NCBI GenBank assembly: GCA_022695795.1
Contig: MU404213.1
Span: forward strand, 1 to 62,885
DNA from: Biscogniauxia marginata
Taxonomy: Eukaryota > Ascomycota > Sordariomycetes > Xylariales > Xylariaceae
Direction: 5' to 3'
Length of the DNA stretch: 62,885 bases
Shown here: positions 22,299-35,143 of the stretch, in pieces
Layout: each line of letters begins with the position of its first letter
How positions within the stretch are numbered: position 1 is the first letter of the stretch
Translations under genes and position numbers: made by a program
The notes under the pieces: model-generated
What the model saw: the letters and a program-made list of their open reading frames with translations, nothing else
What the model was told of the DNA's origin: nothing
Databases searched by the model: none

Positions 22299-25200
22299 AA
22301 ATGTCCCTTCTAAAAAAAATAACAATATTTTTATCGTTTATAATTATTTATAATAAATTAAAGTTATTTTATGTTTTTTAAATTAAGGAATTTAAATTTT
22401 AAAATCCTTTTTAGTTTTTTAGTCTTTTTTTATTAATTTATTTAACTTTTTTTTCTTAAAATCTTTATAATTTATAATTAACTATTTAGATTTTTATTAC
22501 TTATTTTTTTAAAGTTATTTATTTATTATATTTACGTTTTAAGCTAAAAAACTCGATAAAATATCGTTTAAATGTGTTTTTATTAATAATTCTTTTTTTA
22601 TAAGTTTTAATATAAATATCTCTTATATATAACAATTAACGTTTAAATACATTTAAAAGGGGTATTAACTTAAAATGATTTATTAAGATAATATCGTGAA
22701 TTTTAAAGTGTTTCAAGAATTTAAGTTTATATATTGATTTTTTAATTCATTTTTAAATTTTAAATAGATTTATATATTATTAGTTTAGTTTTCGATTAAG
22801 AATTATTACTTTAAAAATATTATAACTTTTATAAAAACGAAATAAGATTTTATTTTCGATTTTAAAGAATAAAAATTAATAATATTAATCGTAGTATTTT
22901 TTTTAAATTTATTATAAATATTAATTTATAAAAATAGTTTTTAATAGTTATTTTACACGATATTTAAAAAGAGATTTAATAAAAATCTTGTAATAACTTT
23001 AATTAAAATTAATTTTATTATTAAGGATTTAATCGAATTCATTAAATATTACATTATAAAAATAATATTTAGTTATCGACTTAATTTTAAGAATAAAACG
23101 TTTAAATTAGTTATTTATAATAAAGTAATAAGTAGTAAAATATAAAAGTTTTATTTAAATTTAAATTTAAATCTTAATTAAAAAAAGAATTTAAGGTTTT
23201 TATCGTTTAAAATTAATTTAAAGAATTTTTAATTAATTAATAATAATTTATCGATTATATTATTTATTTAAGATTCCGCGAATTAATTATATCGTTTAAA
23301 ATTAATTTATAAATAATTATAAAGAATGTATTTAAATTATAATACGACTTAAAAAATTTAAATACGATATTTATAATAAGTATATAAAATAAGCAAAGCG
23401 GGTTAAAAATAAGTTATATTAAGTTATAAAGTTTATATATTTAGGTTTTTATAATTTAGTATTTAAAGTATTTTTAAAGTATTTTTTTTAATTCTTTATA
23501 GTTTATTATAAAAAAAAGAAGATAAAGACTTATTTATTCGAGATTAATATAGTTATCGCCGTGAAATATATCGAAAATTTTATAATAATAAATTCGCAAA
23601 ATTTAAAGCTTTTTATAATAAATTATTTTTAAAGTAAAATAATAATTAAACTTAGTTAACGACTTAAAATAAGTTATTACGTTTAATTTAATTTAAAACT
23701 ATTTTCCATTTTAAATTAATAAAATACTTTTATTAAAACCGGGTTTTAAATTTTAAGGTTAATTATATTAAAGCGATACTTTTAAAATTTAATTTGTTTT
23801 TATTAGTAATTAAAGCCATTTTAATTATTAATAAGATTTTTTTAATAACATAACCGCGGAATTTACTAAAAATACTTATTAATATTTTTTAAAATTATTA
23901 AGTAATTAATTTAATTTTTTCTATAAATTCTTTAATATTTATAAAGTCTTTTTTAGTAAGAAGTTTAAATAAAGCGTTTAAAATAATATAAAGTTTTCTT
24001 AATTTATATATAATTTTATAATTTATATAAAACGAAAATTCTTATTATTTAAAGTTATAAAATTTATAATGTTTTTATATTTAATTATATTAATAATAAC
24101 ACGATAATTAATAAAAACAAAAACTTATTTTATTACATTTATTTAATAACAGGGTTTTTAAAAAATTTATATAAATCTTAAAATCTTTATCTTAATAAAC
24201 TAATATTTCTTTTTAGTATTAGTTAAAATTCGTAATAAAAATGTAATTATTTCGCCGTTTCTTAAAATTTTAATTTTAATCTTTTTTATAACGTAATATA
24301 TAAACACTTCAATTTCGTATTTAAACACGTCGAAATCAATATAAAGGGGTTTAAATAAGGTGAAGAAAGTTAAGATTATATATTTAATAAGACTAGCTTT
24401 TAAGGATTCGAGTTTCTTAAGTTTTACGCGTATAAGTATATTTATTAGGACGTTAATAGCTTATTTTTACGTTTTTATTTTAATGTTTATATAAATAAAC
24501 GCGGCTTTATATTATTTTAAGGGTTTCGTGATTTTAACATATTTAAGTATATTTTTTCGTATATATATAATTATATTAATAAAGGTTTTTAAGTTTTTTA
24601 ATATAATTAAGAATTTAATTTTAAAAATAATAGTTAACTTTTCTTTAATAATAAAAAACCGAAAAAATTCGTTATTTAACTAAAAATTATTATATTTAAA
24701 ATATAATAAGATTTTTAAAGAAATTAATAAAAATATTTTTATAAGTAAAATGTTAAATAGATTTTTAAGGTTTATTATATGTTTTTAAAGGTTTTAAATA
24801 TAATATAAATATTATTATAATAATAATTTACGGTTTTAATCGATTTAAATATAATATTTATTTGTTTTTAAACGTACGCGTTATTATTTTTATATATTAT
24901 TTATTTAACGTGATAATCGTAAGGACTTAATATATATAAAAATAGATTTTTTATTAATAATAAAATAATATTGCGTCGTAAATAAAAATAAAAAATTTAT
25001 TAGTTATTTTATTTAATATATTATCTTGAGATTTTATAAAATAAACATTATTTAATATTAAATTATTAACAGCTTATATATTAATTATTATCCTTTTTTT
25101 CGTTTTATTTAATATAATTCTTTAAATAATAAAGATAAGAAATAAAAATAAGATTTATTAATATATATAAATAACTTTGCTTTTTATTTTAAGTTTCGTA

Positions 25201-27315
25201 ATAATATCACGAATTAATTAATAGTTTTAAAAATTTAAAGAGTAAACTTTACATTTTTTAAGAATATTTTTTAATTAAGTTTAAACTTAATACGGGTTTT
25301 TTTATTAAGAGGTATTTTAACGAATTCGGTGTTTTAAAAAATCATTTCGAATTTTAAAATAAAAGATATTAACGCTTAAAATATTTAAGGTCCATACTCG
25401 TTATAAATAGTTACGTTAATAAGGTATTTAATTGTTTTCTTAAATGAAATAATAATAAAATCCTAAGAATTATTAAAAATCTTAAAGTTACTTTGTAATA
25501 ACTAATAAATAACTAAGTTAATTACTTTTTTATTTATAATATAATATTCGTGATAATTTAACTTAATTAATAAGAAATATTTTATTAAAATATTTTAAAA
25601 AATAAATATAATGGAATTTAAATCGTTTTAAATTAAGATTTTTCGTAGCTTATTTATAGTTATTATTACGAATATTAAAACTAAATTCAAGGTTAATTTA
25701 GAAATAAGATTTTAATTAAAATGCGTTTTATAAAACATTTTAATTATATAATATAATTTAAAAGAGATTCTTAATACTTTAATTATAAAGATTTTAACTT
25801 TACTTAGGTTTTTTATATTAATTATAAATAAAAGAATAATTACTTAATAAGATTAAATAATTACGATTTTACAAGATAATTATTTATTTATTTATTTAAA
25901 ATTTAAAACGTCGATTTCTAATAATATATTAACGTTTAAACTATTTATTAATATCACTTCACAAATGAAAATAACTAAAATTATTTTATTATTTTATACG
26001 CCTTTAAAGAAAAATCGAATAATAATATAATCGAAAGAAATATACTAGGTTTTACTTATTTCATAAATGAGAAATAACGTGGCTTAATAACGCATTTTAA
26101 ATTTTAAGTAATGTTTACGGATTTATTTTTTATTCATTAAAGTTTTAATATAATTTATATTATTATAAATGTTTTTTTATGTTTTTAAAGGGGGATAAAG
26201 TAATATATAGTTTAAGGTAAATCCGTTATTTATATAAGAATCCCGTATTAATATTAAGTCGTAAATCGATTAAAAATTAAATAATAGGGATTCTTATAAA
26301 GGTAAATTAAAGTGTTTAAAATAGTTATTTATAATCTTGCTTATTATTTTATTTCGCAAATTTTAAGGATTTAAACTTAAGGTTATTAATAAGAATTAAA
26401 AATATATATATCTTATCATTTATATAAAGTATATTTTTAAAAATAAGACTTATAATTATTATAATAAATATGGAATTAAATTTTTTATAAACTACAAAGT
26501 TCGTTAAAAATATAAAAATATAGTTTTAACGGATATGTTTATAAAGCTTATTTTTACTAAGAAATAACATTTTGCATTTTTTATATATAAATAAATAAAG
26601 TTAAAAGGCTATAATTATCCCGAAGTTATAAGCTTTTTTACCGGTGTTTTAAAAATTTAAAAAATGTTTAAATCCCTTAGAAATTTAGCTGTAAATCATG
26701 ATATCATCTTAATTTTAAAGTATTAAGTTATTCATTTAGAATTTATTTGCGTTTTTAACGAATTTAAGATCGAAATCGTTTTTTAAGTTATTATAATATG
26801 CTTTTTACATTTAAAATAATTAACAAGGTGTTTAAAGCTATTAAAAAAGGGCGTTTAATTATAGTATATTACGGTAATTATTTTGATATAACTAACGATT
26901 TTAATTTTAATAACCTTAATAGTTATTTTAATAGCCTAATAATTTTAATTAAATTCTTGATTTTACGGGGATTATTACCTTTATTAGTAGTTATTACCAG
27001 GGTTATTAAAAAAACTAGTAGTTTTTAGTTAAAATTAAGTTACTAACTAACTTACTAGTTTAAGTTACTAAGTTAACTAACTTAAGTTTTTTATAAGTTA
27101 GTTAATTAATAACTTAAAAAAAAACTAGTAACTTACCAAGCTTTTTTAAAAATAATTTTAAATTTTAAATATTATTTATAATATAATTAATTAACTTATA
27201 ATTAACTTATAAATTTATTTTTAATTAATAAACCTTTATTTAAAAATAAATTTATTTTTGTTTTAAAAAGTAATATTAATAATTATTTTATTTATAAATA
27301 TTTAAAATATTATTA

Positions 27316-29176
27316 ACGTGCTTTACTAATACCTTATACATATTAGTACCCTGCGCACTTTCCTTTATTTTATACCCTATAAACTTTGACACGCGTTTTC
27401 TTAACAACTATAAATAGAAATTTAAACCCAGGAAGCACGAATTATCTTAGCTATCGAGGCTATTTGTTTATTTAAAAAGCTAAGTCGTTGGTTTATTACG
27501 AAAATCTATAAGGTTCCCGAATTTACGTTTCGACTTAGAATAAATAGTTATACTTCTCTTAACGAACGTTTACCCTTAAACCTTAAATTAAATAAAATAA
27601 AAAAGGATATAATTATTCGATATATACTCGATTTAAATTCTCGAGGTTTTACGCCTCGGCTCGCTAGTGTTAAAGATATAGTAAATTTTTTACTTGAATC
27701 TCGAGGGGCATTACGCGTCGGGAAGAATTAGGTATATCGATTCGTATAATAACGACTAGAGTTAAAATCGCGTTTTAATCGCGTTTATAACTTCTAAAGA
27801 GCCTTATGCGAAGATTTAGAGCTAATTAGCGCGTGGTTCCGACTAGTTAAGAATATACAAGCGAAATATAGTATTTAGGATTCCGATTTTTATAACTTCG
27901 ACGAAATAGGCTTTATAATAAGTGTAATCTTTTCGGTAATGGTTATAACTCGCGTAAATCGACATAATAAAAGTAAGGCAGTTTAGCTAGGTAATCGGAA
28001 ATAAGCGATAGTAATTACTTGTATTAATAGCGAAGGTTAAAGTATCCTTTCGTTTTTAATAGTTTAAAGGAAAAATCATTTTGTAAGTTAATATATTAAG
28101 GGCGGCTTTCTACATAACTAGGTAATTAAACTAACTAATAATAACTAGATAAACAATAAAACAAGCCTAAAATGGCTTAAGCACTTTGATAAGCATACTT
28201 TTACTTGAGCTAAAGATCCATATTAAATGCTTGTCTTTAATAGGTATAAAAGTCACGAATTAGCGGAATTTTAAAAGTATTATAAAGCACATAATATTAT
28301 TACTCTTTATTTATCTCTTTATTCTTCTTATTTAACTTAGCTACTAAATATTAAGTGTTTTAATGTTTTAAAACGGGTATATAATTAACAAATTAAGACT
28401 TTTATTAAGGTTTATATTAACTATATTATAAAGGTCGAGTTCTTTCTCGCTTTTAAAGCAGCTTATTTAGCCTTTATAACAGCTTAGAATGGCTAGGTTA
28501 GATTTCGCGGAGCTGGTTTAATGCTTTTCGACCCGCAAGTTATAATTTTAAAACTTGATATAAGGTTATAAACTTTGAATCTTAATATACCCCCCTTGAT
28601 TAATACTAACCCTTAAGTCTTTTAAACTTTTTATAATGCGACTAATACGCTTTTATAATTAACCTTAATAAAGAGTCGCATTATATGCCATTAAGGAAGC
28701 TCTTTAACCCCCATTTTTGAGACGGTAGCGGCGTTAACTAAAAACACTAAAATGTTAACTCATAAGATGACGCTTTTATTAGCCGAGGTGCGCACACTTC
28801 GAGCAGTAAATAAGGCACTTAGTAAACGCCGCAAGGCTAAAAAGACTCGAGTCCGTCAAGGGGGGGCACTTACTATAAAGGATACGCAAGACGTTTTGGC
28901 TCAAAAGGAGGCAGAAAAGCAGGCTCGACGCGATAAGCGCTCTAAGGGGGGTAAGCAAAATGAGGGGCAGCCTTCTAGGCGACGATATAATACTTGCGAG
29001 GAGACTAGTCATAATACGCGTACTTATCAAGATACTATAATTGTATTAGGTTTATCAAATTCTAAGTAATTTAAGTTAATTCTATACGTTGTGGTTGTTA
29101 AATCTTAATTCTAATATAAGAAGATAAGGGAAAATGCGCAGGGTACTAATATGCGTAAGGTACTAGTAAAGCACGT
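27316..29176 (+). mobile_element. Fot1/pogo-like DNA transposon nested in the hAT-like element
   Basis: A 1861-bp element with about 52-bp terminal inverted repeats starting ACGTGCTTTACTA, with five mismatches by hand alignment, all transitions. It is flanked by TA (27314-27315 and 29177-29178). Size, TA target and transposase type fit the Fot1 branch of the pogo group of Tc1/mariner. It is clearly less AT-rich than the DNA around it, so it inserted last or underwent fewer RIP cycles. Confidence 0.88.
27432..29069 (+). pseudogene. Inactivated Fot1/pogo-type transposase
   Basis: One reading frame runs from about 27432 (EARIILAIEAI, the N-terminal helix-turn-helix region) to 29069. Many stop codons interrupt it, but I see no frameshift between the landmarks checked. 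The first catalytic Asp survives in FDEIGF (codon 27900-27902). The second lies in a motif reading FNRYKSHE (28239-28241) and the third in LLNIKCF (28347-28349). Both are Asn where the family has Asp, exactly what G-to-A RIP changes give. All three codons and the intact C-terminal stretch (28752-29069, Lys/Arg-rich) share the same frame. A terminal CCHC-like knuckle has lost two Cys to Tyr. Non-functional. Confidence 0.85.
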
Positions 29177-31979
29177 TATATAAATTAATTAATTTTTTAA
29201 TGAATTTTAATTTTTAAAATTAAGGTTTATATAAATTATATGTTATATAATTTATCTTTTAAACTTTATAATTAAAAGTTATTTATTTAATAAGTTATTT
29301 AACTTATAATTATTTATTATAAAAAAACGTTTATTTTTAATAAAAAGAAAATAATTAAGTTATTTAATTAAAATAACTTTTTAATTATAAGTTAAAATTT
29401 AAGTTTCTTATTATATTATATAAAGATAAAGTTTAATATAATTTATATAATGAAAAAATATTTTTATAATAAATCATTAAAAATATTTTAAAAAATATTT
29501 TTATTTTTATTTAAAATGTTAAATGTAACTTTTTTATAACCCTTAATTTAAATAATTAACCTAAAATTATAAAGTTTATATAATAATTAAAATAACTTTT
29601 TAAAAAGGGTTTAAATTAATTTAAATATTAATTAATTTAACTAAACTTTTAAAAAACTTAATAAGTTACTAGTTTTTTTTAAGTTATTAATTTGACTTAT
29701 ATAAATTAATTTAAGTCAAGTTAGTAACTAATTAACACTAGTTTAAGTCAGCTTAATAACTAATTAGGACTAGTTTAAATCAAGTTAATAATTAACTAAG
29801 ACTAGTTTAAGTCAAGTTAATAACTAACTTGCACTAGTTTTAATTAAAGGTTTAAAAAACTAGTCTTGGCAAGTTACTAACTTAAGTTACTAATAAGTAA
29901 CTTAATTATAACCCTGGTTATTACGATACCCTTAATAGTTTTAATAGTTGATACGAAATGGATTTTACGAGGTGCCGTATTTCTAATTTTAAAAGTTTTA
30001 ACCTTTACCACGATTTTATTTACGGCTACGAATATTCTAGTATTAATTTTAATATTAAAGCTAGTTAACTTATTAACCTTAATATTAAAAGTACATTACT
30101 TAATAAAGATTTAAGGAGTATTATTTACCGTAATAAGTAGTAACAAGTAATTATTATTATAATTATTACTTTTATTATTAAGAAACATATAAAAATAAAA
30201 GTTAAGTTTTTTTTTAAAAAGAACGCTTTTATATTTATTTATTTAAGCGAGAAATCCGTTAAAAGTGGTTTTATTTATAAGCTTATTAAATTATCTTTAT
30301 ATTTTAAAGTTTAAAGATTTAAAAGTATATATTAATTAATTATAAAGTTTAAAGTTATAATATTTAATATCTCGAATAACTTTTTATAAAAATAATTATA
30401 ATTTTTTTCTTTATTAAAAGTTAAATATAATAAATTAATGTTTCTTAAGATTATCAAGGGTTTTGTTATAAGTTTTTTAAAGCAAAACTTAAAAGTCTTA
30501 TAAATAAGTATTATTATTCCGAATATAAAAATAATCTTTTTAAGGTTTATTAATTTTATAATATATTAAATTAATATCGTGATTTAAAAATATATAATTT
30601 AAATAAATTTAACCTTATTTTCGTTATAAATCCTAGTTAAATATATAAAACGATTTATAAATATAAAGATATTTATATATATAATATACCTTCTTTAAAT
30701 AATAACGTTAACATCATTTAGATTTTTAACCGTAAAATTAAAGTATTTAACCTCTTTTAATTTAAGGATTTCGTTACCGTTTTTATTATTAAGACTTAGC
30801 AAATTCTTAGGTTAATTATTAAGCTTTTAAATAGTTTTAATAATTAAATTATTAATATTTGTTTTTTACTTGTTAAAAGTTATAATAATAAGGTTAATTA
30901 TATCTTAAGTTATAAACGGCATGAAATTAAATTTAAATCTTAATTTTAAATTAAATATTATATCTTTATTAATTAAGTTGAAAATCGGCGGGTTTAAAAT
31001 TAACTTCAAAAAAACTAAATTTCAAAGATTATATTTAATAAAGTTATTAAAAATTAAAGATAATGTAATTAAAATAACGGTTTTAAATTTTACTTATTTA
31101 ATTTTAATGTCTAATAAAAACAAAGATAAAATATAAAAACTAAAAAAATCGCTTAGTAAATATAAGTTTAAATTAATTATAATTCGTGATTTTTAAATTA
31201 ATATCTCTAAATCGCTATTAACATATAAGTAAAAAAACTTAAAAAACTTAAAGGTTTAATTTTAAGATAACAATATAAAGTAAATAATAATAAATATATT
31301 AGTTTTAATAATTATATTTACCTTTAAACTAAAAATCTTAAAAGTTTAATAATAAATACTTTTTATAAACGTGGCGTTTTTAAACTTTATAAAAACACCG
31401 AAAACCCTTATTTAAAACCTTATTTATTTCTTATAAATATAATAAATTCCTTTTTTATAAATATAACGGATTTTTAAAAGCTTTTTATAATTATAAATTT
31501 TAATGCTTATTATTCCTTCTTTGTTTTATACTTTTCTCATTAAACTTTAAAGAAATTATAAAATTTCCATTTTAATTTAGCTTATTTAATAAAATAAAAT
31601 AAAATAATTTAAATCTTTAAAAAATCGATGTAAATAATAAAAAGCAAGTTTATAAGTTAAAATAAAGTTATATTTAAATGTCGAGTCTTAATAAAGCGTT
31701 ATATTTATCATATTAAAATATTAATTTTAAAATTAAGGTAATTTAAATTTAATTTAAAGTTTATATTAAAATAACACGAATAATATAACTTGAAAGAAGT
31801 AACAAAAGAGCTAGAGGTAACGTTTAGTCGTTAAAAAAACGTGTTAAAATACACGTTATAAATTTCGAATATTAAAAAATGATTTAAAAGCTTAAAAAGC
31901 TTAAAAAGCCTTAAATTTAAAAGAAAAGCCGCGAAAGCTTTTAAACATGAAAATTTTCGTTAAAGAGATATTATTAATT

Positions 31980-32087
31980 TATTAAGGAATATTATTATAT
32001 TTTTGATAGAGAACTAAGTTTTAGGTGTTAATAATGGGGAATAACTTATTTATGTGTGTATAAAGCTGTAAGCCCTGTTATGTGATA
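31980..32087. repeat. 3' (right) LTR
   Basis: 108 bp, a direct copy of 22191-22298, beginning TATTA and ending TGATA after RIP transitions. It is followed at once by AGTAG (32088-32092) and then by normal-composition MCM2 promoter DNA. Confidence 0.88.
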
Positions 32088-32092
32088 AGTAG

Positions 32093-32377
32093 CCTAGTGC
32101 TACTTTACGCGATATCGCGACGCTGACACGTCCAAGACGCGCCGGGCTGTTTGTTTCACTGCTAAATCTAAAATCTAAAGCGGGATGAGTCCCCACCTTC
32201 ATCCACCCCATTCAGTGCAATTTTCCATACAAGACCCGATTCACCCTTTTCCCTCTCTCAACCTCAAACTGGTGCAAAATACCCCCCCTTCTGCAAATAT
32301 TATCCATACTCTAGCACGTATCGAACAAGTTTTATGTCTGCCATCGACTGGAAGTTGTGAGGAAAGATAAATCCACA
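32093..32377 (+). promoter_or_regulatory. MCM2 promoter with ACGCG (MCB/MBF-type) boxes
   Basis: The 285 bp between the retrotransposon and the MCM2 start codon. It has ACGCG at 32107-32111, a CGCGA at 32116-32120, and ACGCG at 32137-32141. ACGCG is the core of the MluI cell-cycle box bound by MBF at G1/S genes in yeasts, including MCM genes. The first box is only 15 bp from the target-site copy. The function of the boxes in this fungus is inferred. Confidence 0.6.
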
Positions 32378-35143
32378 ATGAGGTATGTCTCAATTTCTCC
32401 ATATCACCCGGTGCCAATTAGGCTTGTAAAATCGGGCGTGAAGCCCAAGCATGATGATGATAGCGTCTGACAAGACTGTGGACATACAGTTCCCCTCTCC
32501 GAAGTAATATGGACTCGGCGAACCGCGGCGCTGCTCCACGAGCAAGCCGCAAACGTTCTCGCACTGGCGGCGATGGCTCCTCTTCCGTTGCAGCATCGAG
32601 CCCGATGCCCTCTTCCCCACCCGCCTTCAACATTGCTCACGGCGGTGACGACGACGACGACATTGAGGAGGAGGCCGAGATCGAAGACGACATTGACGAG
32701 CTTGATGAAATGGCTGAGGACGATGTCGATCTCTTCCGCGAAGGTTTTGAACGGGACTATAGGGAGAAGGACGACAATGACGCATACGAGGGAATTGATC
32801 TCGATGACGAGGGAGACTTCGAAGACATGAACCTAGGGGATAGACGACGACTAGAAGCTCAATTGAACCGCAGAGATCGAGAGGTTGCCCGCAGACGCGC
32901 TCCTGCTGCTTTTCTGCCAGATGAGGATGAGGATGGTGACATTGATCTCACCGCCCAGCCTCGTAGGCGACGTCATCACTACGACGAGGATCCGGATGAT
33001 ATGATGGAACAGGATATCATGGACGAGGAACTCTCCCTCGAAGCATTGCAGGACGTCAAAGCTTCGAGCTTGACCGATTGGGTATCCCAGCCCGCAGTCC
33101 AGCGTACCATCAAGAGAGAGTTCAAGGCTTTCTTGACGGAATACACCGACGAGAGTGGTTCGTCCGTCTATGGCAACCGTATCCGTACTCTTGGTGAGAT
33201 CAACGCCGAGTCTCTTGAAGTCTCGTATGACCACCTGTCATCGTCCAAGGCCATCCTTGCCTATTTCCTGGCCAACGCGCCAGGTGAAATCCTTACTCTG
33301 TTTGATGATATTGCCATGGAAGTTGTGCTTCTTCACTATCCCGACTACGAGCGTATCCACTCGGACATCCATGTGCGTATCTTTGATCTGCCCGTCCACT
33401 ATACTCTGCGACAACTGAGGCAGTCGCATCTCAATTGCCTTGTCAGAGTGAGCGGTGTTGTCACACGGCGAACCGGCGTCTTTCCCCAGCTGAAGTATGT
33501 CAAGTTCGACTGCGCCAAGTGCCACGTCACATTAGGTCCTTTCCAACAAGAATCCAATGTCGAGGTCAAGATTACCTTCTGCCAGAACTGCCAGTCCCGG
33601 GGCCCTTTCACGTTGAACTCGGAAAAGACGGTCTACCGCAACTATCAGAAACTGACACTCCAGGAATCGCCTGGCACGGTTCCTGCAGGTCGTCTACCTC
33701 GACAGAGAGAAGTTATTCTGCTTTGGGATCTAATCGACAAGGCCAAGCCCGGCGAGGAGATCGAGGTCACCGGTATATACAGAAACAATTACGACGCCCA
33801 GTTAAACAACCGCAATGGCTTCCCGGTTTTTGCTACCATCCTTGAGGCGAACAATGTAGTCAAGGCTCACGACCAGCTTGCTGGCTTCAGGCTTACTGAA
33901 GAAGACGAGCACGAGATCCGCAAGCTTTCGCGTGATCCCCAGATCGTCGACAAAATTGTCAACTCGATAGCCCCCAGTATCTACGGCCACACCGACATCA
34001 AGACGGCTGTTGCCTTGTCGCTGTTTGGTGGTGTAGCTAAGATAGCCAAGGGGTCACATCACGTCCGAGGAGACATCAATGTTCTTCTCCTGGGTGATCC
34101 GGGTACAGCTAAGTCTCAGGTGCTCAAGTATGTTGAGAAGACCGCACATCGAGCTGTCTTCGCCACTGGTCAAGGTGCATCCGCGGTCGGTCTCACAGCT
34201 AGTGTGCGCCGAGATCCTCTAACAAGTGAATGGACTCTAGAAGGTGGGGCTCTTGTGCTCGCCGACAAGGGCACATGTCTGATCGACGAGTTCGACAAGA
34301 TGAATGACCAAGATCGAACGTCCATCCACGAGGCTATGGAGCAGCAGACCATTTCCATCTCCAAGGCGGGCATTGTGACTACTCTACAAGCTCGATGTGG
34401 TATCATTGCGGCTGCCAACCCTATCGGTGGCCGTTACAACTCTACAATCCCATTTTCATCCAATGTTGAGCTAACAGAGCCCATCTTGTCACGTTTTGAC
34501 ATTCTCTGTGTTGTACGAGATACTGTCGATCCTGCCGAAGACGAGCGCCTTGCTCGATTCATTGTTGGATCTCACAGCCGCAGTCATCCTTCAACACGAG
34601 GCGATGAAGAATCAATGGACGTCGAGCAAGACGCCGAGCCTGTCCGCGAGAGTGAAGATGCAGCCAAGAAAGAGGGCGAGATCTCGCAGGAACTGTTACG
34701 GAAATATATCCTCTACGCACGGGAACACTGTCAACCAAAGCTTTTACACATGGATGAAGATAAAGTTGCCCGACTTTTCGCAGACATGCGGAGAGAATCA
34801 TTAGCCACTGGCGCGTACCCTATTACGGTGAGTTTCGATAATCATACCTTTTCCATATACGCCCGTGATTACTAACCCATCTCTCTAGGTCCGTCATCTC
34901 GAAGCCATCATTCGTATCTCGGAATCTTTCTGCCGTATGCGGTTGTCCGAGTACTGTTCTGCGCAAGACATTGATCGCGCCATCGCCGTCACTGTAGACA
35001 GCTTCGTCGGCAGTCAAAAGGTCAGCTGTAAGAAAGCTCTTGCGCGTGCGTTCGCCAAGTACACACTGGCGAGACCGGGTGCTACCGGGTCGCGTAGAGG
35101 TGGTGCGCAGTCACAACGAAGGGCTACATCGGTCGCGGCTTAA
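32378..35143 (+). CDS. mcm2: MCM2, DNA replication licensing helicase subunit
   Basis: Model: exons 32378-32382 (5 nt, ATG-AG), 32490-34827 and 34889-35143; introns are 107 and 61 nt; 865 aa. The micro-exon gives M-S-S-P-L-R-S-N ahead of the in-frame ATG at 32509, which is the alternative start. The N-terminal tail is Ser-rich then strongly acidic (Asp/Glu runs), as in MCM2. A C4 zinc finger (CAKC...CQNC) lies near 342-370. The AAA+ core has the Walker A GDPGTAKSQ near 537, the Walker B LIDEFDKM near 598, and the Arg finger SRFD near 669. The C-terminus is a winged-helix region. It is one of six subunits of the replicative helicase loaded at origins in G1. The promoter carries ACGCG boxes. 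Confidence 0.95.

Larger units (their letters stand above)
26998..29916. mobile_element. hAT-like non-autonomous element inside the LTR retrotransposon
   Basis: The ends read CAGGGTTAT... at 26998 and ...ATAACCCTG at 29916, the CAGGG-type terminal inverted repeat of hAT elements. A perfect 8-bp target duplication GTTATTAC lies at 26990-26997 and 29917-29924, the hAT length. Without the inner Fot1-like insertion the element is about 1.06 kb and has no transposase, so it is non-autonomous. Sub-terminal repeats of an AAGTTACTAACTTA type crowd both ends, also typical of hAT elements. The inserted sequence interrupts the retroelement interior. Confidence 0.83.
22191..32087. mobile_element. RIP-decayed LTR retrotransposon with nested insertions
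   Basis: Two direct repeats of exactly 108 bp (22191-22298 and 31980-32087) bound the element. The left one starts TGTCA and ends TGACA, as LTRs do. A 5-bp target duplication AGTAG flanks both ends (22186-22190 and 32088-32092). The LTRs differ at about 23 positions by hand alignment, all transitions and no indels, which is diagnostic of RIP. Removing the nested 2.9-kb insertion and its 8-bp duplication leaves about 7.0 kb, a normal LTR-element size. No gag or pol motif survives, so superfamily and strand cannot be given. Short LTRs (108 bp) are unusual for fungal Gypsy elements. Confidence 0.88.

Noticed and set aside
26798..27028. 76-codon open frame in the AT block
   Set aside because: It runs across the left end of the hAT-like insertion, so it is a chance chimera of two decayed elements.
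30921..31136. 71-codon Leu/Lys/Asn-rich frame in the LTR element
   Set aside because: Composition is what AT-rich DNA gives by chance; no retroelement motif is recognisable.
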